From JAZDGL01 sp043806975 (GTDB lineage: Bacteria > Patescibacteriota > Minisyncoccia > CAYZDR01): a DNA stretch of 61,656 nucleotides. The first letter of the stretch is position 1. Each line of letters begins with the position of its first letter. The position numbers were made by a program, and so were the translations under genes. The DNA lies in the NCBI GenBank assembly GCA_043806975.1, contig JAZDGL010000069.1:1-61656 (forward strand). The letters are read 5' to 3'. The notes beneath the pieces were generated by a model, which saw nothing but the letters and a program-made list of their open reading frames with translations, did no database searches and was not told the origin of the DNA. This document shows, in pieces, positions 49,024-57,268 of the stretch.

Positions 49024-50154
49024 ATGAAAATTGCTATTGTTCACGATTATTTAACTCAATATGGCGGAGCAGAGCGGGTTTTTAAGGCTATCCACGAACT
49101 TTTTCCAGAGGCATCTGTCTTTACTTTTATATACGATAAAAAGGCTGTGGAAAAGTTTATTCCGTTAAAAGATGTCCACACTACTTTTTTGAGCAGGCTT
49201 CCCCGTTTTTTAAGGAATAGGAGAAGGTATTTTTTGCCATTTTTTCCTGTTTGCGCGGAGAGGTTTAATTTAAGAGATTTTGATGTAGTAATTTCTTCCA
49301 GCAGCGCTTTCGCCAATGGAATAGTTGTGAAGCCGAAAACTTTGCACATTTCTTACTGTCATTCGCCAATGCGTTTTGTGTGGGATTGGCATAGTGAGTA
49401 TAAAAAAGAGCAAAGGAAGGGGTTTTTTACTAACATTGCTATTGATTTTATGTCTAATTATTTAAGAATTTGGGATTTTTTGTCTGCCCAAAGAGTGGAT
49501 TATTTTATAGCTAATTCACAAAATGTGGCAGATAGAATTAAAAAATACTATCGCAGGGAAAGCAAAGTCATCCATCCATTTTTTGAGCATTCGCATTGCC
49601 TTAAAAATAATTGCGGCGGGGATATTCGGGAACCGCTGCCTGAAAGTTATTTCTTAATAATTTCACAGCTTGCTCCTTATAAAAAGATTGATCTTGCGGT
49701 GGAAGCGTTTAACAAGTTGGAATTGCCCTTGATTATTATAGGAGATGGAAAAGAAAAAAAACGGTTAAAAAAAATGGCAAATCCGAATATAAAATTATTG
49801 GGGTTTGTCCCAGAGGAGGAAAAATGGCAAATTTTAGCTAAATGCCAAGCGCTTATTTTTCCTGGTGAAGATGATTTTGGGATTACGATGGCGGAAGCGA
49901 TTTCTGTTGGCAAGCCTGTTTTGGCTTTTTCTCGCGGAAGCGCCCGAGAGATTATTCAAGAAGGGATATCAGGGGAATTTTTTGATGACTTTTCTGTTGA
50001 ATGTTTGGCAGAAGCTGTGAAGCGAATTAGAGAAAAATTAGGCGCATACGATGCGGAAAAAATCAAAAAAACCGCAGAAAAATTTTCTAAAAAAAGGTTT
50101 AAGGAAGAATTTATGGATTTTTTTATGCGCGCGACATCAAAACATAAGCCATAA
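49024..50154 (+). CDS. GT4-family glycosyltransferase
   Basis: It is 376 aa. The acceptor domain opens KIAIVHDYLTQYGGAERVF and includes ISYCHSPMRFVWDWH. The donor half has SQLAPYKKIDLAVEAFN and the E-x7-E motif (EDDFGITMAEAISVGKPVLAF). The N-terminal pattern is close to mannosyltransferases of polysaccharide clusters. It probably transfers a sugar from a nucleotide donor to a surface glycan or lipid; the substrate is not deducible. It lies 26 bases after the mreB-like gene. Confidence 0.9.
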   Translation: MKIAIVHDYLTQYGGAERVFKAIHELFPEASVFTFIYDKKAVEKFIPLKDVHTTFLSRLPRFLRNRRRYFLPFFPVCAERFNLRDFDVVISSSSAFANGIVVKPKTLHISYCHSPMRFVWDWHSEYKKEQRKGFFTNIAIDFMSNYLRIWDFLSAQRVDYFIANSQNVADRIKKYYRRESKVIHPFFEHSHCLKNNCGGDIREPLPESYFLIISQLAPYKKIDLAVEAFNKLELPLIIIGDGKEKKRLKKMANPNIKLLGFVPEEEKWQILAKCQALIFPGEDDFGITMAEAISVGKPVLAFSRGSAREIIQEGISGEFFDDFSVECLAEAVKRIREKLGAYDAEKIKKTAEKFSKKRFKEEFMDFFMRATSKHKP

Positions 50155-50166
50155 TTTATATAATTT

Positions 50167-50976
50167 ATGAATTTTTACGGAAATCAAAAGGCGAAACAAA
50201 CATTGCTGTCTCTTATAGAAAAAAACTCCTCGCACAGTTATTTGCTTTATGGACCGAGCGGTCTTGGCAAACGGACATTGGCGAAGGAAATGGCGAAAAT
50301 AATTTTAAAAAGCGAACAAGCGGAGTTCCATTCGGATTTAATTCTTTTTGACGGGTCGGAAGATGCGGGGATTGAGACAATTAGGCAGGTAAGAAAAAGG
50401 GTTTCCTTATCTTCGCAATTTGGCGGGTTTAAAGTTGTTTTGGGGTTTAACATTGATAAAATGAGTGAAGAATCTTTAAATGCTTTGTTGAAAAGCTTGG
50501 AGGAGCCGAATGAAGGCGTGGTGTTTATTTTAACTGCTTCGTCTGCCATTTTAAAAACGATTGAATCTAGGTGTTTTTTAATAAAATTATTTCCAATTTC
50601 AACAGAGCGGATGGAGTCTTTTCAAAAAGAAGCGCTGTTTTGTGTTGAGAAAGGCTTGCTTGCATTAGGAAAGCCGGGCATCGCGCTTAAAAAAATGCAG
50701 CAAACGGAGAAAATAAATTTGCAAGTGATGTGTTCTATGGATATTAACGATAGATTCGCGTTAGCGGAGAAAATTTGTAAATCTATGGAAAAAATATTTT
50801 TTTTGTTGTATAATTGGATAGGAGAGGCAAGAATTGCCTTAAAAGAAGCGCGCACGCGAAAAGAAATGTCTTTTGCAGCGCAAACACTAAAAGAATTATT
50901 AGATTGCTATGGCTTAATCGGGCAGTCGGGGGCTAATACAAGGTTGATTTTAGAAAATTTATTTTTAAAAGTATAG
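50167..50976 (+). CDS. holB: DNA polymerase III delta-prime subunit
   Basis: It is 269 aa. It opens MNFYGNQKAKQTLLSLIEKN and has the P-loop YGPSGLGKRTLAKEMA. The sensor region is MSEESLNALLKSLEEPNEGVVFIL with the ESRC motif. The zinc-binding cysteines found in many DnaX/HolB proteins are absent, and the C-terminal collar domain is short. It is part of the clamp loader that places the sliding clamp on DNA. A family B repeat separates it from frr. Confidence 0.88.
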   Translation: MNFYGNQKAKQTLLSLIEKNSSHSYLLYGPSGLGKRTLAKEMAKIILKSEQAEFHSDLILFDGSEDAGIETIRQVRKRVSLSSQFGGFKVVLGFNIDKMSEESLNALLKSLEEPNEGVVFILTASSAILKTIESRCFLIKLFPISTERMESFQKEALFCVEKGLLALGKPGIALKKMQQTEKINLQVMCSMDINDRFALAEKICKSMEKIFFLLYNWIGEARIALKEARTRKEMSFAAQTLKELLDCYGLIGQSGANTRLILENLFLKV

Positions 50977-50977
50977 A

Positions 50978-51129
50978 GGAATTACGCGTTTGGCGCATTT
51001 CTTCGTCAAATACTGCGGTGTTTGCTCGCCGTACCATTAAGTACGCCTTTCCCCTCCTTTCGGAGGAGGGGTTAGGGGAGGTGCGGGCTCCTCGCATTTT
51101 CCTTGAACTGCACTCAAACGCGTAAGTCC
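50978..51129. repeat. Family B palindromic element, copy 2
   Basis: The left end GGAATTACGCGTTTGGCGCA is nearly complementary to the right end TGCACTCAAACGCGTAAGTCC. Almost the whole 152 bp matches 24291-24441, including the CCCCTCCTTTCGGAGGAGGGG hairpin. Differences are a handful of substitutions, so the two copies are recent. Confidence 0.9.
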
Positions 51130-51165
51130 TAAAATATAGGAATTAAATAAAATAAGGAGAAAAAT

Positions 51166-51708
51166 ATGCAACAACAGCTATTAAGCGAATTATCACAAGA
51201 ATTTTCCAAAGTTTTGGAACATTTTAAGAAAGAATTAGCAGGAATAAGAACAGGGAGAGCGCATTCTTCTTTGGTGGAAGATATACTAGTTGAAAGTTAT
51301 GGGTCTAAAATGCCCTTAAAACAGCTTGCGTCTATTTCTATTCCTGAATCTAGATCAATTACAATTTCTCCGTGGGATAAGAGCGTTTTAAAAGAAGCGC
51401 AAAAAGCGATAGAGATGGTTTTGGGGGTATCGGCGCAAAACGATGGAAGTGTTATTAGAGTAAATCTTCCCTTGATGACAGAGGAAAGAAGAAAAGATTT
51501 AATTAAAGTTGTTGGGAAGAAATTAGAAGAAGCGAGGGTTGCTATGCGCGGCGCTAGGCACGGGATTATTGATAAATTGGAAGAATCGGGAATCGGGGAC
51601 GAGGAGGTTGAAGCGGCGAAGAAAAAAGTTCAGGACGAAGTGGATAAGTTTAACAAGCAATCTGATGAGATTGCGAAAAACAAAGAAGAAGAAATAATGA
51701 AAGTGTAG
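51166..51708 (+). CDS. frr: Ribosome recycling factor
   Basis: It is 180 aa with a good Shine-Dalgarno sequence (AAGGAGA). Diagnostic segments are LAGIRTGRAHSSLVEDILVE, YGSKMPLKQLASISIPESRS and LPLMTEERRKDLIKVVGKKLEEARVAMR. It splits post-termination ribosomes together with EF-G. Confidence 0.97.
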   Translation: MQQQLLSELSQEFSKVLEHFKKELAGIRTGRAHSSLVEDILVESYGSKMPLKQLASISIPESRSITISPWDKSVLKEAQKAIEMVLGVSAQNDGSVIRVNLPLMTEERRKDLIKVVGKKLEEARVAMRGARHGIIDKLEESGIGDEEVEAAKKKVQDEVDKFNKQSDEIAKNKEEEIMKV

Positions 51709-51750
51709 AGAATAATTAGTCAATTAAAATAAATTTTTGGATATATTTTT

Positions 51751-52851
51751 ATGTCTATATTTACAATTTTAATTATTATTTTTGGTTTTAGCTTTTTAAT
51801 TATTGCTCACGAGCTGGGACATTTTTTAGCTGCTAAATGGTCGGGGATGAAGGTGGAGGAATTTGGGATAGGATTTCCGCCTAATATCTTTTCTTGGAAG
51901 CCGAAAAAAAGCGAAACCGCTTATTCTATAAATTGGATTCCTTTTGGCGGTTTTGTAAGGATTAAAGGAGAGGATGAAATTTTAGATTCGGGGCAAAAGC
52001 CTGATTCGGACAGTTTTAAAGCAAAACCAATTTGGAAAAGAATGTTTGTAACGGTTGCAGGGGTAGTGATGAATATTTTCGTAGCTGTAATAATTTTAAG
52101 TTTTGTAGCGGCATTAGGAATTCCGTCGGGGATAGATGATTCAAACGAAAACGCGATTAACCCTCAGGTGCAGATAGTTTCTGTTGGAGAAGGAACGCCG
52201 GCGGAAAGCGCAGGCTTGCAAGCGGGCGACATAATTGAAAAAATCAATTTTGGAGGGGATGCTAAAAATGTGAGCAAAGTTCAGGAAATTATTGATATAG
52301 CCAATAATTTTAAAGAGAAAGAGATTATTTTCACAATAAACAGGGAAGGATCGCAGCAAGAAATTGCGCTTACGCCAAGAGCGGATCACCCAGAAGAAGA
52401 GGGTCCGATAGGGATTGGCTTGGCGAGAATTGGTTTAGTAAGAGTTGCTTGGTATAAAGCTCCCGTAGAAAGCGTGAAGCTTGTATGGGATATTGCAAAA
52501 ACGATGCTTTCTTTTCTTGGCGATATGCTGGCGCGGATTTTTACGAAAGGACAAGTTCCTCAGGATATTGTCGGGCCAGTGGGAATTGTAGCGCTTTCTG
52601 GCAAAATTGTGAAAATGGGGTGGGTGTATGTTGGCTGGCTATTCGCGCTTATAAGCATCAACTTATTTCTAATTAACTTATTGCCCATTCCCGCGCTAGA
52701 CGGCGGTCGGTTGCTATTTTTAGCGATTGAAAAAGTAAAAGGGTCTCCAATAAGCGAAAAATTGGAGCAAAAACTTCATTTTTACGGGTTTGTATTTTTG
52801 ATCGCGCTGATGATTTTAATAACGATTAGGGATGTAAGCAGGCTATTTTAA
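51751..52851 (+). CDS. rseP: Site-2 (RseP-type) intramembrane metalloprotease
   Basis: It is 366 aa. The zinc site HELGHFLAA is in TM1 (residues 20-24). A single PDZ domain (AESAGLQAGDIIEKINFGG) occupies about 150-215. The third ligand motif NLLPIPALDGGRLL lies near the C-terminus. Four TM helices are predicted. These enzymes cut TM segments of regulatory proteins or signal-peptide remnants. The next gene begins two bases after its stop. Confidence 0.93.
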   Translation: MSIFTILIIIFGFSFLIIAHELGHFLAAKWSGMKVEEFGIGFPPNIFSWKPKKSETAYSINWIPFGGFVRIKGEDEILDSGQKPDSDSFKAKPIWKRMFVTVAGVVMNIFVAVIILSFVAALGIPSGIDDSNENAINPQVQIVSVGEGTPAESAGLQAGDIIEKINFGGDAKNVSKVQEIIDIANNFKEKEIIFTINREGSQQEIALTPRADHPEEEGPIGIGLARIGLVRVAWYKAPVESVKLVWDIAKTMLSFLGDMLARIFTKGQVPQDIVGPVGIVALSGKIVKMGWVYVGWLFALISINLFLINLLPIPALDGGRLLFLAIEKVKGSPISEKLEQKLHFYGFVFLIALMILITIRDVSRLF

Positions 52852-52853
52852 TT

Positions 52854-53393
52854 ATGGGAACAAATAAATTTCGCCAATTGAATAATTATGCTTATATAGA
52901 TGCTGCAAATTTGCATAACGGAGTTTTTAGTTTTGGGTGGAAGCTTGATTATGCCCGATTTAGAGTTTGGCTAACTGAAAAATTTCAAGTTAAGGTTGCA
53001 TATATTTTTATAGGATTGATTCCAAAATATAAGTATTTATATAAGTATCTTCAAGAATGTGGTTTTACCTTAATATTCAAGGAAGTTGTTTATAATAACG
53101 ATGGAAAAGCAAAAGGGAATTGTGATGCTGATTTAGTTCTACAAGCGGTATGCGATACCTATGAAAATAAATTTAAACAGGCGATTATTGTTTCAAGTGA
53201 TGGTGATTATGCAGGTTTAGTAAACTTTCTTAAAAATCGCAAAAAATTAAGAGTAATTTTATCTCCGCACGATAAAAACAAATGTTCTATTTTACTTAAA
53301 AGAACGAACTCTTCTATAACATATTTGAGTGATGTTCGTAGATTTTTTGAGCTTAAAAAAGAAAAAGCCCCCGATGCGGACAAAACCGCATAG
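52854..53393 (+). CDS. NYN-domain (LabA/DUF88-like) putative ribonuclease
   Basis: It is 179 aa. The PIN-like acidic residues are in place: YIDAANLH near residue 15, KGNCDADLVLQAVCD near 85 and IVSSDGDYAGLVNFL near 113. NYN proteins are metal-dependent RNases or nucleic-acid-binding proteins. The last codons (PDADKTA) are read from the 5' arm and loop of a terminator hairpin. It is tightly coupled to rseP by position. Confidence 0.85.
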   Translation: MGTNKFRQLNNYAYIDAANLHNGVFSFGWKLDYARFRVWLTEKFQVKVAYIFIGLIPKYKYLYKYLQECGFTLIFKEVVYNNDGKAKGNCDADLVLQAVCDTYENKFKQAIIVSSDGDYAGLVNFLKNRKKLRVILSPHDKNKCSILLKRTNSSITYLSDVRRFFELKKEKAPDADKTA

Positions 53394-53403
53394 GGGTCTT
53401 TTT
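53362..53403 (+). terminator. Rho-independent terminator overlapping the NYN gene end
   Basis: AAAAAG-CCCC-ATGCGG pairs with CCGCAT-GGGG-CTTTTT around ACAAAA. It begins inside the coding sequence. Confidence 0.85.
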
Positions 53404-53487
53404 CGTAGGTATTACTTATATAATATCAGATAATGATAATATGTCAATGTGGTTAAGTTTTGGCTTTAACAAAGTAAAATTATTTTT

Positions 53488-54747
53488 ATGAGGCAAACTC
53501 AACTTTTTACAAAAACAATCAAACAAGCTCCGAAAGATGAGCCGAGCTTAAATGCGCAGCTTTTAATTCGGGCGGGATTTATTGATAAATTAGCGGCGGG
53601 AATTTATTCTTTTTTGCCATTGGGGCTAATGGTTTTAAATAAAATAGAAAATATAATTCGCGAGGAAATGAATGCAATTGGAGGGCAGGAAATTTTGATG
53701 CCGGCAATACATCCAAAAGAAAATTGGGAGGCAGCAGGCAGGTGGGAAGCGATGGATGTGCTATATAAAATTAAGGATTTTTCAGAAAGAGAATTTGCGC
53801 TTGGGGCAACTCACGAAGAAATTATAACTCCTTTGGCGGGGAAATTTATTAGTTCGTATAAAGATTTGCCGAAATATATTTATCAATTTCAGACTAAATT
53901 TAGAGATGAAAAGCGGGCGAAGTCGGGGCTATTAAGAGGCAAAGAATTTAGAATGAAGGATTTATATTCTTTCCACCAAAATCAGAATGATTTGGATGAT
54001 TATTATGAAAAAGCTGCGGAAGCATATAAAAAAATTTTTATGCGGCTGGGAATTGGCGAAATTACTTTTTTAACTTTTGCTTCCGGCGGCGCATTTAGCA
54101 AGTATTCTCACGAGTTTCAGACAGTTTCTGAAATAGGCGAAGACACGATTTATATTTGCGAGAAATGCAAAGTAGCGGTGAACAAAGAAATTATAGGAGA
54201 GCAAAAAACCTGTCCGCAATGCGGAAATTCTGATTTAACTGAAAAAAAATCTATTGAGACAGGCAACATTTTTAAGCTAGGCGATAGATTTTCAAAAGCT
54301 TTTGGGTTGAAGTATTTAGATAAAAATGGAAAAGAAAATTGTGCTTTGATGGGGTGCTACGGAATTGGACTTTCTAGAATAATGGGGACATTGGTTGAGA
54401 TTTTTCACGACAATAAGGGGATTATTTGGTCAGAGATGGTTGCGCCGTTTAGAGTCCATTTAATTGATATTTGCAAGGGTGAAAAATTTTCTGCTGGATT
54501 AAATTCAGAAAATCGCGCTGACAAAATTTATTGCGAATTGCAGGAGGCGGGAGTTGAAGTTTTGTTTGACGATCGCGATATATCTGCTGGGGCTAAATTC
54601 GCCGATGCTGATTTGATTGGAATTCCTTACAGGGTGGTTGTAAGTGAGAAGACATTGTCCGAAGATTCTGTGGAAATAAAAAGACGAGATTTGGAAAAAA
54701 TAGAAATGGTAAAAATCAATAAATTAACAGAAAAATTTAAAATTTAA
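53488..54747 (+). CDS. proS: Prolyl-tRNA synthetase, short form
   Basis: It is 419 aa. The class II core is complete (SFLPLGLMVLNKIENIIREEM, KPKEN-like HPKENWEAAGRW, TKFRDEKRAKSGLLRGKEFRMKDLYSFH, GCYGIGLSRIMGTL). The anticodon-binding domain follows (VEVLFDDRDISAGAKFADADLIGIPYRVVV). The YbaK-like editing insertion between motifs 2 and 3, present in the long bacterial form, is absent; a small Cys4 knuckle (CEKC...CPQC) remains. A TAAAAT seven bases before the ATG hints at a leaderless message. Confidence 0.97.
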   Translation: MRQTQLFTKTIKQAPKDEPSLNAQLLIRAGFIDKLAAGIYSFLPLGLMVLNKIENIIREEMNAIGGQEILMPAIHPKENWEAAGRWEAMDVLYKIKDFSEREFALGATHEEIITPLAGKFISSYKDLPKYIYQFQTKFRDEKRAKSGLLRGKEFRMKDLYSFHQNQNDLDDYYEKAAEAYKKIFMRLGIGEITFLTFASGGAFSKYSHEFQTVSEIGEDTIYICEKCKVAVNKEIIGEQKTCPQCGNSDLTEKKSIETGNIFKLGDRFSKAFGLKYLDKNGKENCALMGCYGIGLSRIMGTLVEIFHDNKGIIWSEMVAPFRVHLIDICKGEKFSAGLNSENRADKIYCELQEAGVEVLFDDRDISAGAKFADADLIGIPYRVVVSEKTLSEDSVEIKRRDLEKIEMVKINKLTEKFKI

Positions 54748-54759
54748 AAAATACTTATT

Positions 54760-55797
54760 ATGTTGAATAAACTGTTATCTTTGTTATCTCATGACATTGG
54801 CATAGACCTTGGCACCGCTAATACCCTTGTTTATGTCAGAAAAAAAGGCATTGTTATCAACGAGCCTTCCGTTGTGGCAATAAACCAAAAAACTGGAAAA
54901 GTTTTGGCGATAGGCGAAAATGCAAAAAAGATGGTGGGGAAAACGCCTGGGTATATAACGGCGATAAGACCATTAGTTGATGGGGTTATTTCTGATTTTG
55001 AAATTACCGAACAGATGCTTAGATATTTTATTGATAAAGTTCAGAGCGCGAAGTTTTTTTCATTTTTGTCGCGGCCGAGGATAGTAATTGGGATCCCGTC
55101 AGGGGTTACGGAAGTGGAAAAGAAAGCGGTTCAAGATGCGGCAATGAGCGCGGGAGCGCGGGAGGTATATTTAATTGAAGAGCCGATGGCGGCGGCAATT
55201 GGCTCGCGGCTTCCTATACAAGAAGCAACGGGGAATATGATAATTGATATTGGGGGAGGAACGACAGACATTGCTGTGATTTCGCTTGGCGGGATAGTTG
55301 TTTCAAAAAGCTTGCGAATTGCAGGCGATGAAATGAATGAAAGTATAATCCAATTTGTTCGTGAGCAGTTTAATATCCTTTTGGGGGAAAGAACAGCTGA
55401 AGCCGTGAAGATAAATATCGGTTCTGCTTGTGAATTGCCTGAACCGATGGAAATGCAAATTCGCGGACGAGATATCGTTACGGGGCTTCCGCGTGAAGCG
55501 ACTATAACTGACGAACAGGCAAGGATGGCCTTAAAGAAAACCGTAAAGGTGATAATTAGCAACGCAAAGGCTGCCATCGAAGAAACTCCGCCTGAGCTAG
55601 TTGCCGATATTATGCACAGGGGGATTGTTTTAACGGGAGGCGGAAGCCTTTTGAAGGGGTTGGATAAGGCGATTGCCGAAGAAACAAAAATGCCGATTAA
55701 AATTACCGAGGATCCGCTCACTTCCGTGGTCCGCGGAGCAGGAATAATTTTGGAGGATCTAGATTCTTTAAGGGAAGTTTTGGCGAGCGCGGTTTAA
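54760..55797 (+). CDS. mreB: Rod shape-determining protein MreB (second paralogue, mre operon)
   Basis: It is 345 aa. Motifs are IGIDLGTANTLVYVRKKGIV, NMIIDIGGGTTDIAVIS and IVLTGGGSLLKGL. The amphipathic N-terminus LNKLLSLLSHD could bind the membrane. It heads mreB-mreC-mreD-mrdA, the elongasome genes. A three-module family A repeat separates it from mreC. Confidence 0.96.
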   Translation: MLNKLLSLLSHDIGIDLGTANTLVYVRKKGIVINEPSVVAINQKTGKVLAIGENAKKMVGKTPGYITAIRPLVDGVISDFEITEQMLRYFIDKVQSAKFFSFLSRPRIVIGIPSGVTEVEKKAVQDAAMSAGAREVYLIEEPMAAAIGSRLPIQEATGNMIIDIGGGTTDIAVISLGGIVVSKSLRIAGDEMNESIIQFVREQFNILLGERTAEAVKINIGSACELPEPMEMQIRGRDIVTGLPREATITDEQARMALKKTVKVIISNAKAAIEETPPELVADIMHRGIVLTGGGSLLKGLDKAIAEETKMPIKITEDPLTSVVRGAGIILEDLDSLREVLASAV

Positions 55798-55806
55798 GGG
55801 CGTGTT

Positions 55807-55981
55807 TATAGCTCCCGCAAAACAAATTCCGATGTTTTCTCCCTTAGTAAGGGGGAATTGAAAGGGGTTCTAAAATTTTCTCCCTTTGAAAAGGGAGATT
55901 GAGAGGGATTCCGATATTTTCTCCCTTTTTGAAGGGAGACTAAGAGGGATTTTAAAATAAATTTGTTTTGCGGGAACTATA
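55807..55981. repeat. Family A palindromic element, copy 6 (three internal modules)
   Basis: The ends TATAGCTCCCGCAAAACAAATT and AAATTTGTTTTGCGGGAACTATA are complementary with one mismatch. Three TTTTCTCCCTT...GGG modules lie between. The terminal TATA merges with the mreC start codon, so the repeat supplies the complete mreB-mreC spacer. Confidence 0.9.
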
Positions 55982-56769
55982 TGTTATTTAAACCAAAAAA
56001 ACCAATTTTAAAATATATATCAATTGCGTTTCTTTCTGTGGGAATAATTTGGATTTTGCTTGTAAACTCTTCCGCTGGAAGCTGGGTTTTTAAAATTTCG
56101 CATCCATTTATTGAAACAGGCAGCGATGTTTTTTTATTTGTAAAATCTTTTTTAAAAATAAATCAAATTAGTCAAGATAATATCAGGCTTGGCAAAGAGA
56201 ATTTAACTCTTCTTTCAGAGAATATCAGGCTAAAAGAAGTAGAGCTAGAAAATGTTGCGTTAAGAAAGCAGCTTAGTCTTCCCGCGTTGGGGAACAAACG
56301 GTCGGTAAGAGCGAATATCTCTGGCTTTGATCCGTTTGAGTCTGCAAACTATTTGACGATTGATAAAGGCGCGAAAGACGGAATAAAAAATAATTTGCCC
56401 GTTTTGTCGCAAGAAGGCTTTTTGGTGGGGAGAATAGAAGAAACTAATCAAAATTATTCTAAAATTATCACTATTTTTTCTCCAAAAAGCTCAATTGCCG
56501 TGATAGACCAAGAGACAAGAAGCGCAGGGGTTTTAAAAGGAAATTTTGGAACTTCTCTCGCGCTGGATTTGGTTCCTCAATACGAAGATTTGAAACAAGG
56601 CGATATCCTTATCACATCTTCTATGGGAGGAATTTTTCCAAAAGGAATAGTCGTTGGAAAAGTAGGCGAGGTGGCTTCAAATTCTAATGATATTTTTAAA
56701 AAAGCCGAGGCAAGCTCTTTTTTGGATTTGCGCAAGCTTGAAGTCGCGGTCGTTATTTTAGAAGAATAA
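55981..56769 (+). CDS. mreC: Rod shape-determining protein MreC
   Basis: From ATG 55981 it is 262 aa. It has an N-terminal TM helix (YISIAFLSVGIIWILLVNSS), a coiled coil (NIRLGKENLTLLSENIRLKEVELENVALRKQL) and the two beta-barrel domains typical of MreC (NYLTIDKGAKDGIKNNLPVL, LITSSMGGIFPKGIVVGKVGEV). It links MreB to PBP2 in the periplasmic-side space. An alternative TTG start inside the repeat is less likely. Confidence 0.94.
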   Translation: MLFKPKKPILKYISIAFLSVGIIWILLVNSSAGSWVFKISHPFIETGSDVFLFVKSFLKINQISQDNIRLGKENLTLLSENIRLKEVELENVALRKQLSLPALGNKRSVRANISGFDPFESANYLTIDKGAKDGIKNNLPVLSQEGFLVGRIEETNQNYSKIITIFSPKSSIAVIDQETRSAGVLKGNFGTSLALDLVPQYEDLKQGDILITSSMGGIFPKGIVVGKVGEVASNSNDIFKKAEASSFLDLRKLEVAVVILEE

Positions 56770-56770
56770 A

Positions 56771-57268
56771 ATGCAGGATTTATTATTATTTTTAATTTTC
56801 TTTTTCGCTTCTATTGCTGATGTCGCTTTTTTTGCAAGTTTTTCGGGAAAATTTCCGATATTTTTATCGCTAGCGCTGGCAATAGTTTTGGCGGCTGATT
56901 TTAATGAGCGGGGGCAGTTTTTTTGGATAATGACGCCTGTGGCTGTAATAAGTATTTTTTCAAAGTCATTTTTAAGGATTTTCGCCTATTTTTATTTCGC
57001 CTATTTTTTTACCAGGTTTTTATCCAGGAAGATTAAATCGGAGAAGAAAATAAAAATAGCGCTGATTTATTTTTTGCCGATTTTGATATGCGCGCTATGG
57101 AATGTATTTTATAGAACGAGCGGGTTTAAAAAGCTGGATTTAGATATTCTCACATTGCAAGCGGAGTTTATTGTGATAGAGTTATTTTTCATTTTTTTGA
57201 TCAAAAAAATCTGTAAAATTATAAAAATAAAGCGCGATTTTGATGGAACAAGATTCAAACGAATTTAA
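56771..57268 (+). CDS. mreD: MreD-like membrane protein
   Basis: It is 165 aa with about five TM helices (LLLFLIFFFASIADVAFFASF, FPIFLSLALAIVLAADF, ALIYFLPILICALWNVFY, FIVIELFFIFLIKKI). MreD sequences are poorly conserved; the call relies on size, topology and position between mreC and mrdA. Its 3' end overlaps mrdA by 26 nt. Confidence 0.78.
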   Translation: MQDLLLFLIFFFASIADVAFFASFSGKFPIFLSLALAIVLAADFNERGQFFWIMTPVAVISIFSKSFLRIFAYFYFAYFFTRFLSRKIKSEKKIKIALIYFLPILICALWNVFYRTSGFKKLDLDILTLQAEFIVIELFFIFLIKKICKIIKIKRDFDGTRFKRI

